Part shown: positions 1 to 36,264 of the stretch, piece by piece
Layout of the letters: every line of letters begins with the position of its first letter
Position numbering within the stretch: the stretch's first letter is position 1
Assembly (NCBI RefSeq): GCF_003611735.1
Contig: NZ_RAWG01000001.1
Location: forward strand, 99,857 to 163,856
Direction of reading: 5' to 3'
DNA from: Corallococcus sicarius
GTDB lineage: Bacteria > Myxococcota > Myxococcia > Myxococcales > Myxococcaceae
Length of the DNA: 64,000 bases
Position numbers and translations under genes: made by a program
The notes under the pieces: generated by a model
What the model was told of the DNA's origin: nothing
Database searches by the model: none
The model's input: the letters and a program-made list of their open reading frames with translations, nothing else

Positions 1-830
1 GACGCGCGAGCACCAGGGCCCACGCGACCTGCACCAGCGTGTTGAGGGTGAGCTGGTGACGGCGCGCGAAGGACTGGAGGGCCTCGGTCTCCGCGGCCGG
101 CAGAAGCACGGCCTGTTCCGACAGCCCCCCGGTGGCGAGAGTGCGGGAGGCCACGCCCGCCGGAAGCGGCGTGGCGGAGGAGAAGCCCGCCAGGGTGGCG
201 CGCCAGAAGGCCTCCGTGCGCGCCAGGTCCTGACGCTGGAGCCACGCGATGTACTCGCGATACGCGGGGCCCTTGGCGAGGGCCGGGGCGTTGCCCTGCA
301 CGAGCGCGGCGTAGCGGGTGAAGACCGCCTTGCGCAGGAGCGCGGAGCTCCAGCCGTCCGTCAGCAGGTGGTGGAAGCTCCACACCAGCCGGTACGCGTG
401 TTCCTCCGTGCGGATCAGCGCCAGCCGCATCAGGGGCGCACGGGACAACTCGAAGCCGAGCGCCCGATCCTCCGCGAGGAACGACTCCAGCCGCGACGAC
501 TGCTCAGCCGCGGGCAGCCCGCGCCAGTCGAGTTCCTTCCACGGCAGTGTCACGCGCGCATGCACGGCCTGGAGCGGGGCCTCCAGCCCCTGCCAGAAGA
601 AGGACGTGCGCAGCACCGGGTGGTGCGCGAGGACGTCCTCCCAGGCCTGCTTGAGGGCGCCCAGATCCAACGCGGAGTGGAAGCTCCACGAGCGCTGTTC
701 GAAGTACGCGCCCGACGCCTGCTCCAGCAGCGTGTGGAAGAGCATGCCCTGCTGCATGGGAGACAGCGGGTACAGGTCCTCCAGGTCGGGCACCGCCGCC
801 ATCACGCGTTCCAGCGCGGCCGGCTCCACG
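1..830 (-). other. Module 10, partial: DCL-type condensation domain
   Basis: The stretch encodes the opening of a C domain with the D-L-Y-P-L-S-P-M-Q-Q-G-M-L-F-H signature seen in C domains after an epimerase, and a FHHLLTDGW active site near base 375. It should accept the D-configured chain end from module 9. Its A domain lies outside the window. Confidence 0.85.
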
Positions 831-3800
831 CGGGCGAGCGGGAAGTCCGTGGGCGTGCGACGGGCGGCATCCTGCGACGCACGCGTCGAGATGAGCGTGC
901 GCAGCGCGGCCACGAAGTCGCGGGCCAGGGACTCGATGGTGGCCTGGGTGTACAGGTTCTCGCTGTAGCTCCAGCTCAACTGGAGCTGTCCGTCCAGCAC
1001 CAGCCCGCTGACGTCCAGGAGGTGGCGACGCGGAGCGCGCGGGCTGCGCACGGGGCCGCTGCCTTCGCGGGCGATGCTGAAGGCGGTGTCCCCTGCTCCG
1101 GACGCGACGCCGTCGAACTGCCCCAGGTAGTTGAAGGACACCTGTGCGGGAGGCGCGGCGCGCAGGGCTTCCGCCGTCGCGTCGTCTCCCAGGAAGCGCA
1201 GGAGCCCGTGGCCCAGGCCGTTGCCCGGCAGGCGCCGCAGGGTGTCGCGGACCGCGCGCAGGCCGTCGCCAGGGCTGCCGGACACCGGCACCTCCAGCAG
1301 CACGGGATACACGGCGGTGAACCACCCCACCGTGCGGGAGATGTCCGCGTCCGCGAACAGCTCCTCGCGTCCGTGGCCCTCCAGGTTGACGCGCACGCGG
1401 GGCTGGCCCGTCCAGCGCGCCATCGACTGGACCAGCGCAGCGAGCAGCACGTCGTTGATCTGCGCGCGCCACGCACCGGGCACTTCCTGCAACAGCAGCC
1501 GCGTCTCCTCCACGTCGAGCGACAGCGACACGCTCCGCGTCGAGGCCACGACGTTCTCACCGCCGGCCCGGTCCACGGGCAGCGGCGTGACACTCCGGGT
1601 GCCTTCCAGCCAGAAGGCGCGCTCGGCCAGCACCTCCGGGGTGCGGGCGTGGGCCTCCAGCTTGCGGGCCCACGTCTGGAAGGAGGTCGTCTTCCTGGGC
1701 AGCCGGACCTGCTGGCCCGAGGCGAGCTGCTGGTAGGCCGTCTCCAGGTCCTCCAGCAGCACGCGCCAGGACACGCCATCCACAGCGAGGTGATGTACCG
1801 CGAGGAGCAACCGCGCCGTGTGGCCTGCGCCGCGTTCGATCAACATCGCGCGCAGCAGCAGTCCTTCCTCCAGCACCAGGCTCGCCTGCACCTGGGACGC
1901 GGCCTCCTGGAGCGCCCGAGCCTTCGCGGCTTCGTCCAGCGCGGAGACATCCAGCCGCCGCAGCGTCAGGGGGTGGTCCAGTCCCGCGTTCTCCTGCGAC
2001 CAGCCATGGGCGTCGCGCGTGAAGCGCAGGCGCAGTGCATCGTGGTGCGCGACGAGCTGGCGGAGTGCCTGCTCCAGCATCGCGGAGTCCACCGGACGGC
2101 GGACTTCGATCATCAACGACTGGTTGAGGTGATGCGGATCAACGACGTCCTCCTCGAAGAGACGGCGCTGGATGGGCGTGAGCGGTACAGGCCCACGCAC
2201 CTCGCCCTGCTCCGCGACGACGAGCTGGGCCGTCGTGGCGACGCCCGAGAGCGCGGCGATCGTCTGGTGCTGGAAGAGCTGTCGGGTGGTGATGCGCAGC
2301 CCGGCCTGAGCCGCGCGCGCGACGATCTGGAGGCTGATGATGGAGTCGCCGCCCAGCTCGAAGAAGTTGGCGTGGATGCTCACGCGCTCCCGCCGCAGCA
2401 CCTGGGCCCAGATGCGCTCCAGGGTCTGCTCGGTGGGCGTGCGCGGCGCGACGAAGTCTTGCGCGTCCGCTTCCGTGTGCTCGGGCCTCGGCAGGGCCTT
2501 GCGGTCCACCTTGCCATTGGCGTTGAGGGGCAGCGCCTCCAGAACGACGAAAGCCGACGGCACCATGTACTCCGGCAGGCGTCGCTTCAGCTCACTTCGC
2601 AGCGCCGTGGCCTCGACGGTGTGGCTCGGCTTCGCCACCACGTACGCCACCAGTCGCTTGTCCCCAGGCACGTCCTCCCGGGCCACCACCACCGCTTCGC
2701 GCACGCCTTCGCAGGCGGCAAGCCCCGCCTCCACTTCGCCCAGCTCCACGCGGTAGCCGCGCACCTTCAACTGGAAATCCACGCGGCCGAGGAACTCCAG
2801 CTTCCCGTCCTCCCGCTGCCGGACCTTGTCGCCCGTCCGGTACAGCCGCGCCCCGGGCTCCTCGCTGTACGCATCCGGCACGTACCGCTCCGCCGTGAGT
2901 TCCGGACGCCCCACGTACCCGCGCGTCACCACCGCGCCGCCCACGTACAGCTCTCCCGCCACCCCTCGCGGCACCGGACGCCCGCTCGCGTCCAGCACGT
3001 ACATCCGCGCATTGCCAATGGGCCGACCCAGCGCCAGCGTCGCCGCGCCCTCGTCCCACGTGCCTTCCACGGGATTCGTCAGCACGCCGACCGTCGTCTC
3101 CGTCGGGCCGTAGTGGTTGAAGACGGCGCACTCCGGCGCAAGCCTCCGCACCGCCTCCACCAGCGCCCGGTCCGACGCCTCGCCGCCCACCACCAGTCGC
3201 TTCAGCGGCAGCACCTGCTTCGCATTCGGTCCACTCAGCAAAGCCCGCAGGTGCGAGGGCACCACCTTCAAGCCCTCCACCCGGTGCTCCTGCATGTACG
3301 CGCCCAGCGCTTCCGCGTCCGAGGCCACGTCCTTCGCCACCAGGTGCAGCGTCCCGCCTCCGCACAGCATCGGGAAGACGGCCGTGTGCCCCAGGTCCGC
3401 CGCCAGCGTCGTCACCGACGCGAAGCTCATTCCCTCCGTCAGCTTCAGCCGGCCGCGAATCGTCTCCACATAGTTGGCCAGCTGCCGGTGCTCCACCACC
3501 ACGCCCTTCGGGCGGCCCGTGCTGCCCGACGTGAAGATGGCGTACACCGGGTTTTCACTCCGCACGCCCGACTCCACGCGCTCGGTGCTCCCGCCCGCCT
3601 CTTCCACCGCCTCGACAACCACGGTGGTGCAGCCCAGCCCCGCCACGTCCTCGGCGTACGCCCGCTGCGTCACCACCACGCGCAGGCTCGCGTCCTCGGC
3701 GATCGCCTTCACGCGTGCCGACGGGAAGGACGTGTCCATTGGCACGTACGCGCCTCCGGCCTTGAGGATGCCCAGCAGCCCCACCACGGACTCCACCGTG

Positions 3801-6800
3801 CGCTCCACGTAGAGGCCCACCAGCACCTCGGGGCCCACGCCTTCCTTCACCAACGCTCGCGCCAGCCGGTTCGCCTTCGCGTCCAGCTCCGCGTACGTGA
3901 GCTGACGGCCGTCCGCGACCACCGCCACGGCCCCGGGCACGCGCTCCACCTGCGCCTCGAACAGCGCGTGGATGCACGCAGGCGGCACGGCTTCCGCCGT
4001 CTGGTTCCACGTCTTCAGGACCAGTTGAAGCTCGACGGTGTCCAATAGCGGCAGCGCGCCCACGGACACGTCCGGGTTCGCCGCGACGCCCTCCAGCAGC
4101 ACCCGCAGGTGCTCCACCATCCGCTCCACCGTGGAGCGCTCGAACAGCTCCGTGCTGTAGCCGAGCGCACCCCGGAAGCCCTCGTCCGACGCGGAGAGCG
4201 ACAGGCTCAGCTCGAACTTCGTGTGCTCGCCTTCGACGGGTTCCGGGCGCAGCGTAAGGTCTGGCAGCGCCAGCTCGGTGTCGACCGCGGTGTTGAGCAC
4301 GAGCATCGCCTGGAACAGCGGCGTGCGGCCCAGGTCGCGCTCGGGCTTGAGCGCCTCCACCAGCTTCTCGAACGGCACCTGCTGGTGCGCGAACGCTCCC
4401 AGCGTCGTCTCCCTCACGCGTCCCAGCACCTGCCGGAAGTTCAGCTCCGGCGTCAGCCGGGTGCGCAGCACCAGCGTGTTGAGGAACAGGCCGATGAGCC
4501 CTTCCACCTCCGCCCGCGTCCGACCCGCGACGGGCGTGCCCACGCTGATGTCGTCCTGCCCGCTGTAGCGGGACAGCAACACCTGCCAGGCCGCCAGCAC
4601 CACCATGAACGGCGTCGCGCCTTCCTTGCGCCCCAGCGCCTTCAGCGCGTCCGACAGCGGCTTCGGCAGCTGCACCGGCACCGAGCTTCCCCGGGACGTC
4701 GACGTCGCGCGACGCACCTTGTCCGTCGACAGCTCCAGCGCGGCCGGCGCGCCTTCCAGCTCGCGCCGCCACCAGCCGACCTGTTCCTCCAGGGCCTCGT
4801 CCCGCAGCCACTCGCGCTGCCACGCCGCGTAGTCCGCGTACTGCAACGGCAGCTCGGGCAGCGGTGAGGGCCGGCCCGCGCTGAAGGCCGCGTAGAGCGC
4901 TCCCAGCTCGCGCACCAGCACGCCTGCGGACCAGCCGTCGGAGACGATGTGGTGCAGTACGACCACCAGCAGGTGCTGCCGCTCCCCGGTGCGCAGCAGC
5001 GTCGCGCGCAAGAGCGGTCCCTCGCCCAGCTTGAAGGGTCGCAGCGCTTCGGCGCGAGCCAGTCGCCGGGCCCCGACCTCACGCTCGGAATCCGGGCGGT
5101 CGCGGAGGTCCAACCGCAGCAGTCCTGACTTCAGCTCGGAGGCGATGCGCTGGAAGGGGCGTCCCTCCGCGTCGGTGTGGAAGGTGGTGCGCAAGGCTTC
5201 GTGACGCTGGAGGAGCGCGTCGAACGCACGCTCCAAGGCCGATGCGTCGACCGCGCCCTCCAGGCGGATCACGTTGGGGATGTTGTAGAGCGGGCTGTCC
5301 GGCTCCAGCTGCTCCAGGAAGTACATCCGCTGCTGCGCGAACGACAGGGGCAGCGCGTCCGTGCGCGGCACCCGCACGAGCGCCGGAGCCGGTCGCGTGT
5401 CACCAGCTTGAGTCCGTGCCTCCACCCTGCGCGCCAGCTTCTCCACCGTCGGCGCGTCGAACAGCTCGCGCAGCGGCAGCTCCACGCCGAAGAGCCCGAG
5501 CACCCGCGCCACCACGCGCGTCGCCAGCAGCGAGTGGCCACCCAGCTCGAAGAAGTCGTCCCGAGGGCCCACCCGCTCCACGCCCAGCACCTGCGCGAAG
5601 AGACTCGCGAGCAGCTCCTCGGTCGGCGTGCGAAGGCCGCCAACATCCGAGTCCTTACGCGACTCGCCCTCCGGCGCCGGCAGGGCCTTGCGGTCCACCT
5701 TGCCGTTCGACGTGAGCGGCAGTGCTTCCAGCACCACCAGGGCCGACGGCACCAGGTACGCCGGCAGCTGCTCCTGGAGCGAGGCACGCAGGGCGGCGAC
5801 ATCCACCGCCTCGCCCGTGACGTAGCCCACCAGTCGCTTGTCTCCCGGCACGTCCTCGCGGACCACGACCACCGACTCACGCACCGAGGGCTGCCGCGAC
5901 AACGCGGCTTCGATGTCTCCCAGCTCGATGCGGTAGCCCCGCACCTTCACCTGGAAGTCCGCGCGGCCCAGGTACTCCAGCTGCCCGTCCGCCCGCCACC
6001 GCGCCACGTCGCCCGTGCGGTACATCCGTGCGCCCGGCTCCGTGCTGAACGGATCCGGAATGAAGCGCTCCGCCGTCAGCTCCGGCCGCTGCTGGTAGCC
6101 ACGCGTGACGCCGTCGCCCCCCACGTACAGCCCGCCTGCCACGCCCAGCGGCGCGGGGCGCAGACGCGCATCCAGCACGTACAGCCGGGTGTTCGCGATG
6201 GGCCGCCCGATGGGCACTCCGGCCGACACGTCCGCGTCGCGCGGCACGTCGTACACCGCGCACCCCACCACCGTCTCCGTGGGGCCGTACTCGTTGATGA
6301 GCCGCGTGCCCGGCATGTGCTGGCGCCAGAAGTCCAGGCTCGCGGGAGCCAGGGCCTCGCCGCCCACCACCAGGGCCCCCACGCGCCCCGCCGCCTCGGA
6401 GGCCGTCAGCGTCTGGCGCAGCAGCTCCCAGTGCGCCGGCGTCAGCTTCACCAGCGTGTAGTCCGCGCGGGCTCGCAGCGACCGGGCCAGACCCTCCACC
6501 CCGTCCGACTCCGGGAGCAACCACACGCCACGCCCCGCGACGAGCGGCACCAGCAGGCTCGTCACCGTCAGGTCGAACACCACCGGCGAGTGCACGGGTG
6601 CGCCAATGCCCCGCCCCAGTCCGTAGGCCTCCAGGGCCCAGGCGACGTAGTTGTTCAACCCGCCATGCGGCACCATGACGCCCTTGGGCTGACCGGTGCT
6701 GCCTGACGTGTAGAGCACGTAGGCGAGGTGACCCGCCGTCACGCCCGCGTCGCACGGCGTCTCCGGACGCGCGCGCACCTGGGCCTTGTGAGCGTCCAGC

Positions 6801-9800
6801 AGCACCACCCGCTCATCCGCGAGCGGCATCGTGTCCGCGAACCGCTTCAACGTGACGAGCACGGGCGCGCCCGCATCGGACAGCATGAAGCGCAGCCGCG
6901 ACGCCGGGTACGACGCGTCCAGCGGCACGTACGCACCGCCGGCCTTCAGGATGCCCAGCAGACCCACCACCATCTGGGGCGAGCGGTCCACGCACAGGCC
7001 CACGCGCACTTCGGGCCCCACGCCCAGCTCGCGCAGGTGCCACGCGAGCTGGTTGGCCTGACGGTCCAGCTGCGCGTACGTGAGGACTTCGCCCTCGAAG
7101 CGCACGGCCTCCGCATCCGGCGTGCGTGCGGCCTGGGACTCGAACAGGTGATGCACGCAGGCATCCCGCGCGTAGTCGCGCGTGGTGTGGTTCCAATCCA
7201 CCAGGACCTGCTGGCGCTCCGCTTCCGGGAGCAGGGGCAGGTCGCTCACGCGCTGGCCGGGCTCCTGGACGATGGCCTCCAGGAGGACCTGGAGGTGGGA
7301 GAGCATCCGCGTCGCGGTGGCGTCGTCGTAGAGGTCCGGGCTGTATTCGACCGCCGTGAGCAGTCCGTCGGCGGAGTCCGCCAGCGAGAGCGCCAGCTCG
7401 AACTTCGCCGCATCGGTGCCGGTCTCCACCGGGCGCAGGCGCAGGCCCCCCGGGAGCATCGCCTCGGCCGGAGGGGCGTTCTGGAACGTGAACATCACCT
7501 GGAACAGCGGCGGGCGGGACAGGTCGCGCTCGGGCTTGAGCGCCTCCACCAGCTTCTCGAACGGCACCTCCTGGTTCGACTGCGCGCCGAGCGTCGTCTC
7601 CCGCACCTGCTTGAGCAGCTCTCGGAACGTAAGCTCGCCGCCCAGCCGGGCGCGAAGGACCAGGGTGTTGACGAAGAAGCCGATGAGCCCTTCCAGCTCC
7701 GTGCGGTTGCGGCCCGCGACGGGCGTGCCCACGCTGACGTCGTCCTGCCCGCTGTAGCGCGACAGCATCACCTGCCACGCCGCCAGCAGCAGCATGAAGG
7801 GCGTCACGCCCTCCTTGCGGCCCAGGCTCCACAGCGCGTCACGCAGCGCCGGGGAGAGCGTCATCGACCGGCGGGCTCCCCGGACCAACGGAGAGGCCGT
7901 GCGCGGATGATCCGTGGGCAGCTCGATGACCCGGGGCGCACCTTCCAGCTGCTGCCGCCACCACGCCACCTGCGCGTCGAGCACCTCGTCCTTCAACCAG
8001 CCGCGCTGCCATGCGGCGTAGTCCACGTACTGCACCGCCAGCTCCCGCAGCGGCGAGGGGCGTCCGGCCAACCGGGCCGCGTACAGCGCGACGACCTCGC
8101 GCACGAGGACGCCCATGGACCAACCGTCGGAGACGATGTGGTGCATGACCATCGCGAGCACGTGTTCGCGCTCACCCGTGCGCACCAGTCGCGTGCGCAG
8201 CAGGGGTCCCCGAGCGAGGTCGAACGGCGCGCGCGTCCACGCATCGACGAGGCGGCGGGCCTCGGCGTCGCGCTCCGGGTGCGCGCTCACGTCGATGACG
8301 TCCCACGCCAGGGTCCCCGGCGGGGAGATGCTCTGGAAGGGCGTTCCGTCGACCGCCTGGATGGTGGTGCGCAGGGCCTCGTGCCGACGCACCAGCTCCG
8401 TCAGCGCATGCTCCAGGGCGGCCACGTCCAGCGTGCCCTCCAGTTGGACCGCGGTCGCCACGTTGTAGGCGGCGCTGCCCGGCTGGAGCTGATCCAGGAA
8501 CCACAGGCGCTGCTGCGCGAACGACAGCGGCAGCTCACCGCTGCGCACCGTCGGCGTCAGCGGCGGCACCTTCACGCCCTGCCGTGCGCGCAGCGCTTCG
8601 TCCACGCGCGTCGCGAGGGTCGCGACGGTCGGCGCCTCGAAGAGCGCGCGCAGGGGCAACTCCACCCCAAAGGCGCTCCTCACCCGCGACATCGCCTGCG
8701 TCGCCAGCAGCGAGTGCCCGCCCAGGTCGAAGAAGTTGTCCTCCGCACCTACGCGCGCGACGCCCAGCACCTGCGCCCACACCTGCGCCAGCAACTCCTC
8801 CGTCGGCGTACGCGGGGCCACGAAGTGCGCCGTCTCCTGCGCTCCGTCCGGCGTCGGCAGGGCCTTGCGGTCCACCTTCCCGTTCGGCGTCAGTGGCAAC
8901 GCGTCCAGCACCACGAAGGCGGCCGGCACCATGTACTCCGGCAGTCGCTCGCGCAGGAAGTCGCGCAACTGCACGCTGTCCGTGCCCTCCGGTGCCACCA
9001 CGTATGCGATGAGGCGGCGCGGGTCCTCGCGCAGCAGCACCACCGCCGTGCGCACCGCGGGGTGCTTGCCCAGCACCGATTCGATTTCGCCCAGCTCCAC
9101 GCGGAAGCCACGCAGCTTCACCTGCGTGTCCGCACGGCCCAGGAATTCAATGTTCCCGTCCGTCAGGTGCCGCGCCCTGTCTCCGGAGCGGTACAGCCGC
9201 GAGCCCGGTGCCCCGTAGGGATTCGGAACGAAGCGCTCCGCCGTCAATTCCGGACGGTGGCAGTAGCCACGCGTCACGCCTTCGCCGCCGATGTACAGCT
9301 CGCTCGCCACGCCCGCGGGCACCGGCTTCAACGCCGCGTCCAGCACGTACATCCGCACGTTCGCGAAGGGCTTCCCAATCGGCACCAGCCGGTTGTCCCC
9401 TGCCGCCAGCGCGTCACTCTCAAACCACGTGCTGTCGATGGTGGTTTCGCTGATGCCGTAGGAGTTGATGAGGCGCGTCTTTGCGCCAATCACACCCCGG
9501 ATGCGCCGGTACTCATTCACGTACCAGGCGTCGGAGCCCGCGATGAGGACCTTCATCGCCTCCAGTCGCTGGCCCGTCTCCTCCAGGTGCTGCAACAGCC
9601 CGCGAAGCACCGCCGGGACGAACTCCGCGCAGTCGATGCGCTCCTCTTCCATCAACCCGTGCAGCCTCTGCGGCTCCAGCAGCCACTCGCGCGGGCAGAG
9701 CACCAGCTTCGCGCCCGAGCACAGCGCGCGGGACAAGTCGCCGCCGAAGACGTCGAAGGAGAAGCTCGCCATCTGCAGGTGGCTTCGGCACGCCTCCTTC

Positions 9801-11855
9801 AGCGCATAGCTTCGCTCCCAGCCCAGGTACGCGTTCGCCCAGCTGCGGTGCGAAACCATGACGCCCTTGGGCGTCCCCGTGCTTCCCGACGTGAAGACGA
9901 CGTAGGCCAGATTCTCCGACTGCGCTGTCCGGGCCGGAGCCTCCGTGGACAGGCCCGCGCGTGCGGGGGCCTCCACGTCCAGCAGGTAGCGCGGCAGGCC
10001 CGGGGCCTCCACCGTGCCCTCTAGCGACTGCTGCGTCAGCAGCAGCGACATGCGCGACTCGGACACCATCAGCGCCAGGCGGTCCGCCGGGTAGGACGGA
10101 TCCAGGGGCACATACGCGCCGCCTGCCTTCAGGATGCCCAGCAGCGCTACCAGCAGGCGCGGCGTGCGCTCCAGGCACACGCCCACCAGCACCTCCGGGC
10201 CCACGCCCTGGCTTCTCAGGTGGTGCGCCAATTGGTTCGCTTGCGCATCCAGCTCGCCGTACGTGAGTGCTTTCTCTCCCGGCGCCACCACCGCCGGTGC
10301 GTCCGGCGTCAGGCGTGCCTGGGCCGCGAAGCGCTCCGGAATCCCCTGCTCCGCGGGCAGCACCACGTCGGTGTCATTCCACTCCACCAGCACCCGCCGC
10401 CGCTCGGCCTCGCCCAGCATCGGCAGGTCCAGCACGCGTGCGTCCGGCTGGGCCGCGATGCCCTGCAGCAGCACACCGAAGTGCGCCAGCATCCGCTGCG
10501 CCGTCGCCGCGTCGAAGAGGTCGGTGCTGTACTCCAGCGAGGCCGCGAGCCCCTGGCCCGTCTCCGCCATGTCGAGGGACAGCTCGAACTTCGCCGTGCT
10601 GCCCTCGGTCTCCAGCGCACGCAGCGTGAGCCCCGAACCCGTGGTCGCCTCTGTGGAGGACGGCGCCGCGTTCTGGAGCGAGAACATCACCTGGAACAGC
10701 GGCGACCGGCTGAGGTTGCGCTCGGGCTTGAGCTCCTCCACCAGCTTCTCGAAGGGGACCTCCTGGTGCGCGTACGCGCCCAGCGTCGTCTCCTTCACCT
10801 GACGCAGCAGCTCCCGGAAGGACGGATTGCCCTCCAGGTTCGAGCGCAGCACCAGCGTGTTGACGAAGAAGCCGATGAGCCCTTCCAGCTCCGCGCGGTT
10901 GCGACCCGCGATGGGGGATCCGACGCTCACGTCCGTCTGGCCGCTGTAGCGCGACAGCAGCACCTGCCACGCGGCGAGCAACACCATGAAGGGCGTGGCG
11001 CCCTCCTTCTGCCCGAGCGCCTTCAGCGCGGCCTCCACCTCGCGGGGGAAGTGCGCGGACACCACCGCGCCGTTGACCGACGGCATCGCGGGGATGGGCC
11101 GGTCCGTGGGCAGCTCAATGGCCTGCGTGGCCCCGAGCAGCTGCTTGCGCCAGTACGCGAGCTGCGCTTCGAGCACGGGGCCCTGCAGCCATTCGCGCTG
11201 CCACGTCGCGTAGTCCACGTACTGGAGCGCCAGCTCCGGCAGCGGTGACGGCTTGCCCTGGCTGAACGCACCGTAGAGCGCGAGCAGCTCGCGCAGGAAG
11301 ATGCCGCGCGACCAGCCGTCGGAGATGACGTGGTGCAGGGTCAGCAGCAACACGTGCTCCGTCGCGGTGAGCTTGAGCAGCATCGCGCGCAGCAGCGGCC
11401 CCACGGAGAGCGTGAAGGGCTGCTGCACGTCCCGGAACACCCGCAGGCGGGCTTCCGCCTCACGTGCCTCGACGGGGAGGACCTGCAGGTCCACCTCGAT
11501 GAGCGCCACGGGCGCAGGGGGCGCGATGACCTGCGCCGCGCCGCCCTCCTCCGCGCGCAACGTCGTGCGCAGCACCTCGTGACGACGGACCAACTCATCC
11601 AGGCAACGCTGGAGCGCGGGGACGTCCAGGACGCCATCGAGCCGGACCGCGAGCGGGATGTTGTACTGCGGGTTCTGGGGGTCGAACTGATCCAGGAACC
11701 ACAGTCGCTGCTGCGCGAAGGACAGCGGGTGGGACGCCGTGTTCCTGGGACGCGCCACCAGCGTCGCGGCAGGGGTGCCTGCGCTCTTCTGGCGCAGCTT
11801 GCGCATCAACAGGTCCTGCTTCTCGGGTGACAGGGACGAGAAACGCTTCGAGGTG

Positions 11856-11863
<8 letters not shown>
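1..11863 (-). CDS. NRPS, modules 7-10 (3' end beyond window)
   Basis: This is the second elongation NRPS, extending the peptidyl chain made by the upstream NRPS. It starts at ATG 11863; the upstream gene stops inside it (ATGAGTGA, 8-bp overlap), so translation is coupled. The start gives M-S-D-T-S-K-R, a short linker, then the C-domain core SFAQQRLWFLDQF. Domains in order: C7 (about residues 39-475), A7 (498-998), PCP7 (about 1050), C8 (1107-1535), A8 (1555-2058), PCP8 (about 2110), C9 (2168-2602), A9 (2618-3122), PCP9 of the LGGDS type (about 3180), E9 (3222-3665) and a DCL-type C10 from about 3683. The reading frame is still open at base 1, so the gene is partial and later modules and any thioesterase lie to the left. 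HHxxxDG motifs are visible in all four C domains. Predicted residues are Orn-like, Asn and D-Asp. Confidence 0.95.
870..5370 (-). other. Module 9: C-A-PCP-E, predicted D-Asp
   Basis: C9 carries HHIVSDG near base 4950. A9 shows pocket residues D-L-T-K-V-G-H-V-G plus the core Lys, which matches the bacterial Asp code (DLTKVGHIGK type). The carrier site is LGGDS near 2345, the form that precedes epimerases. The E domain has HHLAVDGVSWR near 1780. The C-terminal two thirds of A9 is nearly the same DNA as A6 (see the repeat entries). Confidence 0.8.
2491..3583 (-). repeat. Intra-cluster duplication, copy in A9
   Basis: This block repeats 12254-13346 at a constant offset of 9763 bases with scattered differences. 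It covers the A-domain part from the substrate pocket to the end of the C-terminal subdomain. Outside it the two A domains diverge. Confidence 0.85.
5420..8550 (-). other. Module 8: C-A-PCP, predicted Asn
   Basis: C8 has MHHIVSDGW near base 8140. A8 translates with FDLTVT, a K at the fourth pocket position (VKLTPAH), VVGGEAL and INEYGPTETVVG. The code is D-L-T-K-V-G-E-V-G, one conservative change from the Asn code DLTKLGEVGK. The PCP is LGGHSLLAT near 5530. Confidence 0.75.
8600..11750 (-). other. Module 7: C-A-PCP, ornithine-like basic residue
   Basis: C7 has LHHVISDGW near base 11320. A7 contains FDVFGGDLSRAL, a Glu at the fourth pocket position (CAEFVPAVL), LIAGSDAW and INSYGISETTID. The code is D-V-G-E-L-A-S-I-D, which shares seven of nine positions with the gramicidin S ornithine code (DVGEIGSIDK). 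Orn, Lys or Arg are all possible. The A5 motif is YGISE rather than YGPTE, as in part of this A-domain group. The PCP is LGGHSLLAT near 8710. Confidence 0.55.
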
Positions 11864-35903
<24,040 letters not shown>

Positions 35904-36264
35904 GGTGGACTTCCTCGAGATGGCTGGCGGTGCGCGGCCTGAACCGGGGGGGACCGGGCTGCGCACAAGGGCCGGATTGTATCCGCAAACAAACCCAGCG
36001 AGAAATGTGACGCCTGCGCTTCTTGCTTTTCTCTGGAAATCTGTATGGGAACCCGGAACAGCCCCGCATTCCCCGGACAGGGCTGTAAAAAAACCCTCCT
36101 GTAGCCCCGGAATCTGGGAAGCCCCGGCCCGCACGCCGGGTGTTAGCGCCTTGAAGTCACCCGGAGAATCATCAACATTGGCGGGACGCGAGCGCCTCCG
36201 GAGGAAGCCGGATGCCTGCTCCTCCTCAACGGCAGCCCCTGCCCTTCTCCCGCGCGAGCGCCCC
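35904..36264. promoter_or_regulatory. Divergent promoter region, NRPS versus tailoring genes
   Basis: This 361-base gap separates the minus-strand NRPS genes from the plus-strand hydroxylase and sulfotransferase genes. It is visibly richer in A/T than its surroundings, with an A-run near 36090. A TACAAT box lies on the minus strand at 35976-35981, with no convincing -35 box. No RNA gene or small ORF is supported. It probably holds the promoters for both directions. Confidence 0.5.
35910..35916 (-). promoter_or_regulatory. Ribosome binding site of the first NRPS gene
   Basis: The minus strand reads GAGGAAG, six bases before ATG 35903. It is the best Shine-Dalgarno match near the open frame's beginning and fixes the start. 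Confidence 0.8.

Noticed and set aside
56..4048. Very long plus-strand open frame opposite the second NRPS, with others at 6728-10024, 13722-18311 and 29607-33464
   Set aside because: They translate to low-complexity His/Arg/Gln/Leu-rich sequence without motifs and mirror well-defined NRPS domains on the minus strand; such antisense frames are normal in high-GC DNA.
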